A program made the translations under genes and the position numbers. From Colwellia sp. (GTDB lineage: Bacteria > Pseudomonadota > Gammaproteobacteria > Enterobacterales > Alteromonadaceae): a stretch of 64,000 bases of DNA. The stretch lies in contig NVWU01000009.1 in the NCBI GenBank assembly GCA_002733765.1, positions 124,001-188,000 of the forward strand, in the 5' to 3' direction. The stretch's first letter is position 1; the number at the start of each line of letters is the position of its first letter. This document shows positions 27,224 to 37,141 of the stretch, piece after piece. Under the pieces are notes generated by a model. That model saw only the letters and a list, made by a program, of their open reading frames with translations. It did not search any database and had not been told where the DNA came from.

Positions 27224-29839
27224 TTAATTAGCCACAATATTTAGTATTTTACCTGGAATATAAATGACTTTACGGATAGTTTTATCTGCGGTAAATTTCA
27301 CTACATTTTCATCATTTAGACCTAGCTCTTCAACCGTTTCTTTACTTGCATTAGCGGCTACAGTAATTTTTGCTCTAAGTTTGCCGTTGACTTGTACAAT
27401 GATTAGCTTTTCATCTTCCACTAATGCGCTGTTATCAACTATTGGCCATGAAGCATCTTCTACGTCGGTTTTACTGTTACCTATTGTTTGCCATAAGTAA
27501 TGACACATATGCGGTGTGATAGGCGTTAGCATTAATACTACTGCGCGTAATGCCTCAAGCATAACGGCTTTATCTTCATCAGACTTTATTGGCGCTTTGC
27601 TTAGGTGGTTCATTAATTCCATAATGGCAGCAATAGCGGTATTAAAAGTATTACGGCGGCCTACATCATCGGTGACTTTAGCAATCGTTTTGTGTAATTC
27701 ACGGCGGAGTTTTTTCTGAGCAGCGTTTAGTGTTAAGCCATCGATGTCATAATTATTACCCTGACAAATTTCAATGGCCTCATGTACCAATTTATAAACA
27801 CGCTTAACAAAACGGTGGGCACCTTCAACGCCAGCATCTGACCATTCTAGGGTTTGCTCTGGTGGTGAAGTAAACATGATAAATAAACGCACGGTATCAG
27901 CGCCATATTTATCAATAACACTTTGTGGGTCAATACCATTATTTTTTGATTTAGACATTTTACTCATGCCAGCAGAAAGTACTGCTTCACCATCAATTTT
28001 GCTAATGGCAGAGGTTACATTACCTTTCTCGTCACGTTCAACCGTGACATCACTTGGCGCAATCCATTCTTGTGCGCCATTATCGGCTTCACGATAATAA
28101 GTGTCTGCTAATACCATGCCTTGGCAAAGTAGTTTTTTGTATGGTTCATCACATTGCACCAAACCAACATCACGTAATAATTTATGGAAAAAACGAGAGT
28201 AAAGTAGATGTAAAATAGCATGTTCGATACCACCAATATATTGATCCACGGGCAGCCAATAGTTAGCTTTAGCGGGATCGATCATTTGGCTATCATCATT
28301 GGGTGAACAATAACGCGCGTAATACCATGAAGACTCCATAAAGGTGTCAAAGGTATCGGTTTCACGTAAGGCGTCTTCACCGTTGAAAGTGGTTTTTGCC
28401 CACTGTGGATCGTCCTTAATCGGAGAGGTTACTCCATTCATCACTACATCTTCGGGTAATATAACCGGTAGTTCATTTGTCGGAACAGGTACAGATTCAC
28501 CATTGGCAAGGTTGACCATTGGAATGGGTGTACCCCAATAACGTTGACGAGAAACGCCCCAATCACGTAAACGGAAGTTAGTTTTTGTTTTACCTTTGTT
28601 TTCTTGAATTAGTTTTTCGCTGATGGCTTTAAAGGCAGCGTCAAAATCTAAACCGTCAAACTCACCTGAATTAATTAGCGTGCCTTTTTCAATGATGGCC
28701 GAACGGGTAATATCATCTTCGTCGCTGCTAGTGATCACTTGAGTAATTGCTAATCCGTATTTGGTCGCGAACTCATAATCTCGTTGATCGTGTCCTGGTA
28801 CAGACATTACTGCGCCTGAACCGTAGTCCATCAACACAAAATTAGCAGCCCAAACTGGCACTAATTCACCGGTAATCGGGTGGATCGCTTTAAGACCAGT
28901 ATCAACGCCTTTTTTCTCCATAGTAGCCATATCAGCTTCTGTGGTTTGATTGCCTTTACACTCTTGAATAAAATCAGCAAGAGCAGAGTTTCCTTTGGCC
29001 GCATTTTCTTTTGAAGCGATGATGCTTAATGGATGTTCAGCAGCAAGAGCAACATAAGTAACTCCCATTAAGGTATCTGGGCGAGTGGTATAAATATCAA
29101 AGCTTTCTTGTTTACCTTCAACCAAACCGTTTACTTGAAAAGTCATCTCAACACCTTGTGAGCGACCAATCCAATTACGTTGCATCGTTTTTACTTGCTC
29201 AGGCCAGTCGGTTAACTGATCTAAATCGTCTAATAATTCTTGAGCGTAGTCGGTGATTTTAATAAACCACTGTGGAATTTCTTTCTTTTCAACAATCGCG
29301 CCAGAGCGCCAACCTCGACCATCAATGACTTGTTCATTGGCTAAAACAGTTTGATCAACAGGATCCCAATTTACCGAGGCATTTTTTTTGTAAACTAAGC
29401 CTTTTTCATAAAGCTTAGTGAAAAACCATTGTTCCCAACGGTAATAGTCAGGCTTACAAGTTGATAATTCACGACTCCAGTCATAACCAAAGCCTAGTGA
29501 TTTTAACTGGTTGCGCATGTAATCTATGTTTTGATATGTCCAGTTACCAGGCGCCGTTTTATTTTTTATCGCCGCATTTTCTGCAGGTAAACCAAAAGCA
29601 TCCCAACCCATGGGTTGCATTACATTTTTACCTTGCATACGTTGGTAACGAGAAATTACATCACCCAAACTATAATTACGCACATGGCCCATGTGTAGAC
29701 GACCACTAGGGTAAGGGAACATAGCTAAACAATAAAATTTCTCTTTGCTCTCGTCTTCAATGGCTTTAAAAGTATCGTTATCAGTCCAAAATTTTTGTAC
29801 TGTTGCTTCAATCGCTTGGGGATTATAAATGGCTTCCAT
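27224..29839 (-). CDS. leuS: Leucyl-tRNA synthetase
   Basis: LeuS (871 aa) charges tRNA-Leu in the cytoplasm. The class I HIGH motif appears as HMGH (residues 49-52 in [15 protein letters not shown]), and the KMSKS motif near residue 627 ([11 protein letters not shown]). The CP1 editing domain is present at about 220-415 ([20 protein letters not shown], then [15 protein letters not shown]). The anticodon-binding and C-terminal domains complete a normal-length enzyme. It is the first gene of the run to dacA. Confidence 0.97.
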   Translation of the reverse strand: MEAIYNPQAIEATVQKFWTDNDTFKAIEDESKEKFYCLAMFPYPSGRLHMGHVRNYSLGDVISRYQRMQGKNVMQPMGWDAFGLPAENAAIKNKTAPGNWTYQNIDYMRNQLKSLGFGYDWSRELSTCKPDYYRWEQWFFTKLYEKGLVYKKNASVNWDPVDQTVLANEQVIDGRGWRSGAIVEKKEIPQWFIKITDYAQELLDDLDQLTDWPEQVKTMQRNWIGRSQGVEMTFQVNGLVEGKQESFDIYTTRPDTLMGVTYVALAAEHPLSIIASKENAAKGNSALADFIQECKGNQTTEADMATMEKKGVDTGLKAIHPITGELVPVWAANFVLMDYGSGAVMSVPGHDQRDYEFATKYGLAITQVITSSDEDDITRSAIIEKGTLINSGEFDGLDFDAAFKAISEKLIQENKGKTKTNFRLRDWGVSRQRYWGTPIPMVNLANGESVPVPTNELPVILPEDVVMNGVTSPIKDDPQWAKTTFNGEDALRETDTFDTFMESSWYYARYCSPNDDSQMIDPAKANYWLPVDQYIGGIEHAILHLLYSRFFHKLLRDVGLVQCDEPYKKLLCQGMVLADTYYREADNGAQEWIAPSDVTVERDEKGNVTSAISKIDGEAVLSAGMSKMSKSKNNGIDPQSVIDKYGADTVRLFIMFTSPPEQTLEWSDAGVEGAHRFVKRVYKLVHEAIEICQGNNYDIDGLTLNAAQKKLRRELHKTIAKVTDDVGRRNTFNTAIAAIMELMNHLSKAPIKSDEDKAVMLEALRAVVLMLTPITPHMCHYLWQTIGNSKTDVEDASWPIVDNSALVEDEKLIIVQVNGKLRAKITVAANASKETVEELGLNDENVVKFTADKTIRKVIYIPGKILNIVAN

Positions 29840-30096
29840 TAAGGGGGTCTCGAACGCTGTATTTGGGATTTATGAGTGCTATTCTCTCTATTACATAGAT
29901 AATAAATAGAGTAAAAGGCACAGTAAATTTAAGTTTAAATTATCGCGATAGAATACCTTATCTGGCTATAGCACGACAAGCTTAATTAAGTTTAATCATC
30001 AACTTTGTCTATACTCAAGTATCTTCAGCTAATTTGGGTATATACTTAAAGTATTACCTTAATTTGAAACTATTTTCGCTAACCTAGGAAAGCATT

Positions 30097-30582
30097 ATGA
30101 CAGAGAAAAAAGAATATTTAATGGAAGTTTATCAGAATCTTAGTGATTGGCTTGATGAAATGAAAGAGCTGCAAAAACCACGGGTTAATGAATTAATTAA
30201 GCAAGCGAAGTTATATGCCAGAGCTGCTGAGGATATGACCGAAGAAAAGTTGCATCAGTTTACTGATAACTTAAGGTATGATCTGCATGATTTTTATCAA
30301 CAAAATCAATCAGAAATAAAACACTCAACTTACTTAGGTTTGCTTAATGAAACACTTTGGGGAAATTTGGCTCAATTAACTGATAAATCGCAAGTTGAAT
30401 GGGCTGAGTTGGTGGATGATTTTGAACATGACGGTATTTATAAGGTTGGAGATATCATTGGTTTTGGCGAATTAGTTTGTCAGCAATGTGATGAAAAACT
30501 TCATATTATGCACGCTAGTGAAGTGTCAGCCTGTGTTAAATGTGGTGGCGAAAGCTTTACTCGTTTGCCGCTTGACCCATAA
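30097..30582 (+). CDS. DUF1451 (YbeL-like) zinc-ribbon protein
   Basis: A 161-aa protein of the DUF1451/YbeL family. It is helical and charged over residues 1-115, then has a zinc ribbon with two CxxC pairs (LVCQQCDE and SACVKCGG) and ends FTRLPLDP. E. coli ybeL also neighbours leuS. Function is unknown. It is divergent from leuS and followed by the Lon-like gene after 106 bases. The upstream region has a small palindrome-like TATACTCAA...TTGGGTATA at 30009-30041. Confidence 0.85.
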   Translation: MTEKKEYLMEVYQNLSDWLDEMKELQKPRVNELIKQAKLYARAAEDMTEEKLHQFTDNLRYDLHDFYQQNQSEIKHSTYLGLLNETLWGNLAQLTDKSQVEWAELVDDFEHDGIYKVGDIIGFGELVCQQCDEKLHIMHASEVSACVKCGGESFTRLPLDP

Positions 30583-30688
30583 AAATTATTCACATCATAT
30601 TGTTAACGCTTATTATTGTTAGTAAAGCGCTTAGCGAGTACACTTAATACTGTACTCGTATTACAGCATATTTTCTTCAAGGATATCC

Positions 30689-33085
30689 ATGTTCACAACG
30701 CCTGCTTTGCAATGCAAACTTAATCCTTCTCAACTTAGCTCTACTTTATCAGCCGAACTTTTTTCTCAAAAGCAACACCCTAGTAAAATCGCACAGACTT
30801 TTGTTGGTCATAATAGAGCCAAAGAGGCACTTGATTTTGGTTTGTCGATGAACTCGGTTGGTTTCAATGTATTTGCCATGGGAGAGCACGGTACCGGTAG
30901 GCAAACATTAATCAAACAAATGTTAACAGCGCTAGCAAAAGAGCAATCAACGCCTGCAGAGTGGTGTTATATCAATAACTTTGACGAAAGCCATGCGCCT
31001 CATAGTCTTTACGTTAATCCAGGTGATGGCAAACAATTGCTCTTGCGAATAAACAAATTTATTGATGAATTAATGGACTTGTTTCCTGAAACATTTGATA
31101 ACCCAGGTTATCAAAGGCAAAAATCAGCGATAGATAGGAATTTTAATAAAAAATATGATGAAGCGATTGCTAAGGTTGAAGAAATAGCATTAAAAAGTAA
31201 TGTTTCACTGTATGAAGAAAATGGCGAAGTAGGCTTTTCGCCTTTAGTTGATGGTAAGCCATTAAATGACAAAGAATTTGCTAATATAAATGAAACCGAG
31301 CGTGCTAAATTTTATCAATTATTATCAGAGCTTGAAGTGGTGCTTGCTGAGCAATTATTGGAATTGCCACTGTGGAAGCGTGAATCATCAGATAAATTAC
31401 GACAGTTAAGAAATGAAACAGCAGAGCAAGCCATTCAGCCTTATTTAACCGAGCTTGAACAAGAATTTGCTAATAATCAAGGGGTGTTAAAATACCTTAG
31501 TAAAGTAAAAGCACATATTGTTGATGCCTCATTAGAAATTTTAGTGAATGATGATGACGATGCGCCTAATGATAAAGAGTTGCGTAAATTAATGGTTGAA
31601 CGATTTTTGCCTAATTTACTTGTACCGCGCGATGTTAGTGATGGTGCGCCAGTCATTTATGAACAAAACCCGACTTATCAGAACCTTTTTGGTCATGTTG
31701 ATTTTTCGAGCTTTCAAGGCAGTAGCTACACCAGTTATCGATTAATTCGCCCAGGTGCACTTCATAAAGCCAATGGAGGGTATTTATTACTTGATGCAGA
31801 TAAATTATTAACTCAGCCTTTAGTGTGGTCGCGTTTAAAGCTCGCTTTAAAGACAGGGCAGGTAACAATAGAGAATCCATACTCTGAATTTAGCCAACCA
31901 GGCGCATATAGCTTGCAACCGGAAAAAATTCCGTTGCAAGTCAAAGTGATATTACTTGGTGATGCGGAAATTTATTATACCTTGCAAGATTATGATCAGG
32001 AATTTACTGAGTTATTTCGAGTACTCGCTGATTTTGATCGTCATTTAGACAAAAGTAATGACAATTTACAAGCTTTTGGTAACTTAATACGCCAACGCGC
32101 GTTTAAACAGAATTACCCTGAAATTGATAACGAAGCCGTACTTGAATTAGTGCGTTATGCGTTAAGACGCGCTGAGCATCAACATAAGATTTCAGCAAAC
32201 ATTGTTCAGATAAATGACTTGCTAGATGAGGCCAACTATTGCTGGGGTAAAAGTGATACTAAAGGAAAATTGACAGCTAAGCATATTGCGATGGCACTGG
32301 CGGCGAAAAAACGTCGTACTGGTCGGTTAAGTGAAACATGGCTTGATGAGATAAAAGAACAACAAGTACTCATCAGTACTGAAGGTGAATATGTCGGGAA
32401 AGTAAATGGCTTAACGGTATTAGAAATAGGTGATAGCGTTTTTGGCACACCCGCTCGTATTACGGCAACGGTTTATGCGGGTAGTGAAGGGGTTACCGAT
32501 ATAGAACGTGAGGTTGATCTAGGTAAGTCTATTCACTCCAAAGGTGTATTGCTATTAACGGGATATTTAGGCCATAAATATGGTCAAAATTTTCCGGTGG
32601 CTATTTCAGCTAATATTGCTATTGAGCAATCTTATGGCCATATCGACGGAGATAGTGCCTCTATGGCTGAACTTTGTGCCTTGATATCGGCCATTACTTT
32701 ATTACCTATAGATCAAAGTTTAGCGATTACTGGCTCAATCAATCAACATGGTGAAGTGCAATCTATTGGTGGCGCAAATGAAAAAATTGAAGGTTTTTTT
32801 CAACTATGTAAAGACAAAGGATTAACGGGTAAGCAAGGAGTCATTATTCCTAAAACTAATGTGATTAATTTAATGCTTAACAATGAAGTAATTGAAGCGG
32901 TAGCAGATGGCGATTTTGCTATTTATGCGGTAGAAACGATAGACCAAGCATTAGAGTTATTGATGGCAACCACAGCAGGCACAATGAATAGCACAGGAAG
33001 ATACCCGCGAAAATCTGTTCATAGCTTAGCATTAGAGAAACTCGCTTACTTTGCCGAATTACTTGAAGGTGGTGGCGAAGAATAA
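30689..33085 (+). CDS. Lon-type ATP-dependent protease (YcbZ-like)
   Basis: A 798-aa protein of the YcbZ-like Lon family: AAA+ ATPase (about 30-540) and C-terminal Lon proteolytic domain (about 560-770). The catalytic dyad is visible: Ser in HIDGDSASMAELCAL (about 658) and Lys in GLTGKQGVIIPKTN (about 712). The P-loop is GEHGTGRQT, with Arg where canonical Walker A has Lys. A long charged insert (about 120-300) is typical. It is not full Lon, since the Lon N-terminal substrate domain is missing. It is followed by a strong terminator. Confidence 0.9.
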   Translation: MFTTPALQCKLNPSQLSSTLSAELFSQKQHPSKIAQTFVGHNRAKEALDFGLSMNSVGFNVFAMGEHGTGRQTLIKQMLTALAKEQSTPAEWCYINNFDESHAPHSLYVNPGDGKQLLLRINKFIDELMDLFPETFDNPGYQRQKSAIDRNFNKKYDEAIAKVEEIALKSNVSLYEENGEVGFSPLVDGKPLNDKEFANINETERAKFYQLLSELEVVLAEQLLELPLWKRESSDKLRQLRNETAEQAIQPYLTELEQEFANNQGVLKYLSKVKAHIVDASLEILVNDDDDAPNDKELRKLMVERFLPNLLVPRDVSDGAPVIYEQNPTYQNLFGHVDFSSFQGSSYTSYRLIRPGALHKANGGYLLLDADKLLTQPLVWSRLKLALKTGQVTIENPYSEFSQPGAYSLQPEKIPLQVKVILLGDAEIYYTLQDYDQEFTELFRVLADFDRHLDKSNDNLQAFGNLIRQRAFKQNYPEIDNEAVLELVRYALRRAEHQHKISANIVQINDLLDEANYCWGKSDTKGKLTAKHIAMALAAKKRRTGRLSETWLDEIKEQQVLISTEGEYVGKVNGLTVLEIGDSVFGTPARITATVYAGSEGVTDIEREVDLGKSIHSKGVLLLTGYLGHKYGQNFPVAISANIAIEQSYGHIDGDSASMAELCALISAITLLPIDQSLAITGSINQHGEVQSIGGANEKIEGFFQLCKDKGLTGKQGVIIPKTNVINLMLNNEVIEAVADGDFAIYAVETIDQALELLMATTAGTMNSTGRYPRKSVHSLALEKLAYFAELLEGGGEE

Positions 33086-33120
33086 CGTTGTATGCATTAT
33101 GATAATTGAATTATGGTAAT

Positions 33121-33157
33121 AAAAAACGGGTAATTCTTTAAAAATCACCCGTTTTTT
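33121..33157. terminator. Rho-independent terminator, bidirectional
   Basis: AAAAAACGGGT at 33121-33131 pairs with ACCCGTTTTTT at 33147-33157 across a 15-base loop. The arms give a T tract on both strands, so it can end the Lon-like transcript (plus) and the lipB-lipA transcript (minus). Confidence 0.85.
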
Positions 33158-33188
33158 AGTAATTAACAAAATAACTTACCGTTAGCTT

Positions 33189-34199
33189 CTACTTAACTTC
33201 TTCACCCGCCGCTTGCTTATCAGCATGGTATGAAGAACGGACTAACGGCCCACAAGCGGCATGTTCAAAGCCCATTTTTATCGCTTCTTGTTGGAACATA
33301 TCGAAATCATCAGGATGAACGTAACGTTCAACAGGTAAATGATCTTTACTTGGTTGTAAGTATTGGCCAATAGTCAGCATTGTTACACCATGACTACGTA
33401 AATCACGCATTACTTGCAGTATTTCGTCGTTAGTTTCGCCTAAGCCAACCATGATGCCTGACTTAGTGGCAACCGTTGGGTTTGCCTCTCCAAATTTTTT
33501 CAATAAATCTAAAGACCATTGATAGTTAGCGCCCGGACGTGCTTTAGTATATAAGCGCGGAGATGTTTCTAAATTATGATTAAAGACATGAGGAGGATGC
33601 TGATTTAATATTTCTAGCGCCCTGTCCATACGGCCACGAAAGTCAGGTACTAAAATTTCTACTTTAGTGTTGGGTGCCTGTTCATTAATTTCTCTAACAC
33701 AATCAGCAAACTGTTGTGCACCACCATCACGTAAGTCATCACGGTCAACCGAGGTGATGACGACATAACTTAATGGCATGCCTTTTAGGCTTAATGCGAG
33801 TTTTCTTGGCTCATCTTTGTCCACTGACAATGGGCGGCCATGACCGACATCACAAAATGGGCAGCGGCGGGTACAAATGTCACCTAAAATCATAAAGGTG
33901 GCGGTACCATGATTAAAACATTCAGATAAATTAGGGCAAGACGCTTCCTCACAAACAGAGTGTAAACCATGTTTACGCAAGTTAGCCTTGATTTTATCAA
34001 TACGATCACTACTACGAGGTAACTTTATGCGTAACCAACTAGGCTTACGTAACATGCTTTCACGCGTTGAAGTGACTACTTTTATCGGGATATGTGCCAT
34101 TTTATCGGCGTCACGTAGTTTAGTACCTGGGACTACTTTGGTTGATTTCATCGCAGTATTAGCTGCGGCATTTTTTATGATAACGTCATTATTTGGCAT
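33189..34199 (-). CDS. lipA: Lipoyl synthase
   Basis: LipA (336 aa) is a radical-SAM enzyme that inserts two sulfurs into octanoyl groups on lipoyl domains. The radical-SAM cluster motif is [10 protein letters not shown] (CxxxCxxC), and the auxiliary cluster Cys are in [12 protein letters not shown] (C-x4-C-x5-C). Other landmarks are [19 protein letters not shown] and the C-terminal [11 protein letters not shown]. It overlaps the lipB stop region by 11 bases, so the two are coupled; LipB supplies its octanoylated substrate. Confidence 0.96.
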   Translation of the reverse strand: MPNNDVIIKNAAANTAMKSTKVVPGTKLRDADKMAHIPIKVVTSTRESMLRKPSWLRIKLPRSSDRIDKIKANLRKHGLHSVCEEASCPNLSECFNHGTATFMILGDICTRRCPFCDVGHGRPLSVDKDEPRKLALSLKGMPLSYVVITSVDRDDLRDGGAQQFADCVREINEQAPNTKVEILVPDFRGRMDRALEILNQHPPHVFNHNLETSPRLYTKARPGANYQWSLDLLKKFGEANPTVATKSGIMVGLGETNDEILQVMRDLRSHGVTMLTIGQYLQPSKDHLPVERYVHPDDFDMFQQEAIKMGFEHAACGPLVRSSYHADKQAAGEEVK

Positions 34200-34878
34200 T
34201 TTCGTGCTCTTGCTTAAGTGCGTTTATATCGCTTTGAGGTAACCCTGTTTGATATTCTACATCTGAGGGATCAAACAAGTCTATTAAATGTTTTACTAAG
34301 GCATTGCCTGCGCTTTCTATATCTTGTGGTCCTTGTAAATCGCATGTTTGTACCATTTCTAAGCCTGCGTAACCGCATGGGTTTATCCGAAGAAAAGGCG
34401 ATAAATCCATATTGACATTGAGGGCTAAACCATGAAAAGAGCAGCCTTTTCTGACCCTTAAGCCGAGTGATGCCACTTTTTTGTCATCAACATAAACACC
34501 GGGCGCATCAGGTTTTGGGTATGCGTTAATTCCATAGTCTTTGAGTGCGGCAACGATGCCATTTTCGATCAAGGTGACTAGCTGTCTAACACCTATTTTC
34601 CGTCGGCGTAAGTTGATCATAAAATAGATCACTTGTTGTCCGGGGCCGTGATAAGTTACTTGGCCGCCTCTATCAACTTTTACTACTTCAATGTCGCCAG
34701 GCATTAATAAATGCTCTGCTTTGCCTGCTTGTCCTTGAGTAAAAACTGGCGGGTGTTCAACTAACCACAGTTCATCACAGGTTTTATCATCGCGATCATC
34801 AGTAAAATTTTGCATAGCATGCCAAACTTCACTGTAGTTCATATTCGATAGCTGTCGAATTATTAATGATTTTTTCAC
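34189..34878 (-). CDS. lipB: Octanoyl-[ACP]:protein N-octanoyltransferase
   Basis: LipB (229 aa) moves octanoate from acyl carrier protein onto lipoyl domains. The active-site Cys is in [11 protein letters not shown] and the partner Lys in [38 protein letters not shown] is the family substrate-site motif. It is followed by lipA with an 11-base overlap and preceded by the ybeD-like gene, as in E. coli. Confidence 0.95.
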   Translation of the reverse strand: MKKSLIIRQLSNMNYSEVWHAMQNFTDDRDDKTCDELWLVEHPPVFTQGQAGKAEHLLMPGDIEVVKVDRGGQVTYHGPGQQVIYFMINLRRRKIGVRQLVTLIENGIVAALKDYGINAYPKPDAPGVYVDDKKVASLGLRVRKGCSFHGLALNVNMDLSPFLRINPCGYAGLEMVQTCDLQGPQDIESAGNALVKHLIDLFDPSDVEYQTGLPQSDINALKQEHENAK

Positions 34879-34921
34879 GAAAAAACCTTATTAAATTTTG
34901 TTTTGTTAAGTATATATGAAT

Positions 34922-35185
34922 TTATAAGACGTAGCGAACTTGCTCAATAGCATTGAGTGTTGTATAAATTTTTTCAATGTGCTCTTTGCTGGTGACTGTT
35001 ACCGCGACTGATACCGCAACATAATTACCTTTAGAGCTTGGACGTAATTTTGGAATGTAATCACCAGGAGTATGCTTTTGTATTTCAGTAATAATTAAAT
35101 CGGGTAGTTCATCGCAGGCGACACCCATTACTTTAAAGTTTAATACAGTGGGAAAGTCTAATAATTCATCGAAATGGGTTTTCAT
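34922..35185 (-). CDS. DUF493 family protein YbeD
   Basis: An 87-aa YbeD/DUF493 protein, a small ferredoxin-like (ACT-like) fold protein. It begins MKTHFDELLDFPTVLNFKVMG, and VSVTVTSKEHIEKIYTTLN-type residues (VAVTVTSKEHIEKIY) follow. Its role in E. coli is uncertain; conservation next to lipB suggests a link to lipoylation. It sits 43 bases before lipB. Confidence 0.9.
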   Translation of the reverse strand: MKTHFDELLDFPTVLNFKVMGVACDELPDLIITEIQKHTPGDYIPKLRPSSKGNYVAVSVAVTVTSKEHIEKIYTTLNAIEQVRYVL

Positions 35186-35273
35186 GTTTTTCTCTACAAA
35201 TGCATAAGATAGCGAAAATAAAGCGCTAAGGTAATAATAGACCTATTTTATCATTAATAGTTGTTAATAACAC

Positions 35274-35489
35274 CTAGCTATTATCAATTCGAAAACCAAT
35301 CTTAAGGGTAACTTGGTAATGTGCAATCTGGTTCTTTATTATATGCCCGCGAGTTTCGATTACTTCAAACCAATCTAAATGATTAACACTGTTAGCTGTT
35401 TCTGTTATAGCATTTTGGATTGCTTCTTCAATACTGTTAGGTGAAGTGCCTACAATTTCAAGTTTTTTATAAGTATGGTGATGAGACAT
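35274..35489 (-). CDS. Dodecin flavin-storage protein
   Basis: A 71-aa dodecin. Dodecins form hollow 12-mers that sequester flavins. The sequence has the family signature YKKLEIVGTSPNSIEEAIQN, the flavin-stacking Trp in NHLDWFEVIETRG, and the closing beta strand YQVTLKIGFRI. It stands alone 117 bases after the thiolase stop and 88 bases before ybeD. It may help protect flavins; no flavin operon is adjacent. Confidence 0.9.
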   Translation of the reverse strand: MSHHHTYKKLEIVGTSPNSIEEAIQNAITETANSVNHLDWFEVIETRGHIIKNQIAHYQVTLKIGFRIDNS

Positions 35490-35606
35490 AATTTTACCTT
35501 TAATATTTAACCGGGATAAGTTAAATATAGTCGATAAAAATTGAGCCGCAATAAATGAGGCTCTTTCTTAAACTATAGGGTTTTAGCACCTAGCTAAGAG
35601 TTTGAC

Positions 35607-36809
35607 TTAAACCTTTTCAATAACCATCGCAATACCTTGACCGACACCAATGCACATGGCACACAAAGCATAGCGTTTGCCAGTACGCTCTAATTGCTTC
35701 ATTGCTGAAATTACTATGCGAGTTCCGCTCATACCAAGAGGATGGCCTAAAGCAATAGCACCTCCTTGTGGGTTTAATCTAGGATCATTATCTTTTAGTC
35801 CAAGCTCTCTGGCACTTGCTAGGGCTTGGGCGGCAAAAGCCTCATTGAATTCGATAATATCCATATCATCAATACTTAAGCCTAAGCGTGTTAGTAATTT
35901 TTCACTCGCAGGTACCGGCCCTATCCCCATAATACGTGGTTCTACGCCAATTACAGCGCAGCCAAGTATACGTGCTTTTGGGGTAAGTCCATTTGCTTTT
36001 GCTGCTTCTTTTGTTGCTAAAATAACGGCTGCAGCACCATCATTAATACCTGAAGCATTACCTGCGGTAACAGAGCCACCCGTACGAAATTGTGCTTTAA
36101 GGTTAGCAAGCTTATCTAAAGGGCTCAGGCGTAAGTGTTCATCTTTATTAAACACTATGTCATCACCTTTGTGCTGTGGCACAATAACTGGAACAATTTC
36201 TTGCGCTAAACGACCATCTTCTTGTGCAGCTTTGGCCTTACTTTGGCTCCAAAAAGCGAATTTGTCTTGATCTTCACGGCTGATGTTAAATTGCTCGGCA
36301 ACATTTTCTGCCGTTTCAGGCATGCTTTCTGTGCCATATACTTTATCTAAATTTTTATTAATAAATCGCCAGCCCATTGTCGTGTCATATAGGGTTTGGT
36401 TGCGATCAAAATTATTTTCGGCTTTACCCATAACAAATGGTGCGCGCGACATACTCTCAACGCCACCCGCTATCATTAGTTCACTTTCACCAGCTTTAAT
36501 GGCGTTAGTTGCGATGGCAATAGCGTTCATGCCAGAGGCACATAAACGATTAATCGTGACACCAGGCACTGTTATTGGGTAGCCAGCCAATAATAAACTC
36601 ACACGAGCGATATTACGGTTGTCTTCACCTGCTTGGTTGGCACAACCTAAGATAACATCGCCTATTTGGCTGAGATCTAACTTAGGGTTACGCTCTTTTA
36701 TAGCTTTTAGTGGAATAGCGGCTAAATCATCAGCACGAATGTTAGCTAAACCACCGCCGTATCTGCCGATAGGCGTTCTTATTCCATCACAAATATAGAC
36801 AGATTTCAT
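35607..36809 (-). CDS. pcaF: PcaF-type thiolase (3-oxoadipyl-CoA thiolase)
   Basis: A 400-aa thiolase that closely follows the 3-oxoadipyl-CoA thiolase pattern: start MKSVYICDGIRTPIGRYGG, NRLCASGMNAIAIA (catalytic Cys near 90), GHPLGMSGTR and CIGVGQGIAM with the second Cys. The enzyme splits 3-oxoadipyl-CoA to succinyl-CoA and acetyl-CoA at the end of the beta-ketoadipate or phenylacetate pathways. An open frame reaches 36854, but the ATG at 36809 has an AAGGA RBS nine bases upstream. No other pca gene is adjacent; a broader thiolase role is possible. Confidence 0.83.
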   Translation of the reverse strand: MKSVYICDGIRTPIGRYGGGLANIRADDLAAIPLKAIKERNPKLDLSQIGDVILGCANQAGEDNRNIARVSLLLAGYPITVPGVTINRLCASGMNAIAIATNAIKAGESELMIAGGVESMSRAPFVMGKAENNFDRNQTLYDTTMGWRFINKNLDKVYGTESMPETAENVAEQFNISREDQDKFAFWSQSKAKAAQEDGRLAQEIVPVIVPQHKGDDIVFNKDEHLRLSPLDKLANLKAQFRTGGSVTAGNASGINDGAAAVILATKEAAKANGLTPKARILGCAVIGVEPRIMGIGPVPASEKLLTRLGLSIDDMDIIEFNEAFAAQALASARELGLKDNDPRLNPQGGAIALGHPLGMSGTRIVISAMKQLERTGKRYALCAMCIGVGQGIAMVIEKV

Positions 36810-37141
36810 CGTCGGTTGTCCTTGTATGGTCGTTTCGTTGTTAGGTAATACCAATCAAATTAATTAAGGGAGTAAATTTTAATAAAAATAAATTCTTAAT
36901 AATAGGGTGCTGGCTATTGGGGTTAAAAGCAATAATGCTATTGAGTCTTTTAGCCAGTTAAAAGGATTATTTAGTTTATTTGGTATAATTAATAATGTAT
37001 TAATGACATGTCTACATCGTTAAAGGAAATGATTTAACTCGCTTTACCGTAATGTACTCGCAAGGTTAATCATTTAATGCAGTGATTAAAATAACTGGTT
37101 GTACATGAAAAGGTATGATTAAATGACTGTTATTATTTACA
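36810..37141. other. Intergenic region upstream of thiolase and rmuC
   Basis: 332 bases holding divergent promoters for the thiolase (minus) and rmuC (plus). A/T-rich, with a weak inverted pair CTGGCTA (36910-36916) and TAGCCAG (36951-36957). No RNA gene or operator was recognised. Confidence 0.4.

Noticed and set aside
35677..36270. 197-codon plus-strand frame opposite the thiolase
   Set aside because: It is fully inside and antisense to a well-conserved thiolase; no family features, and composition follows the complement of that gene.
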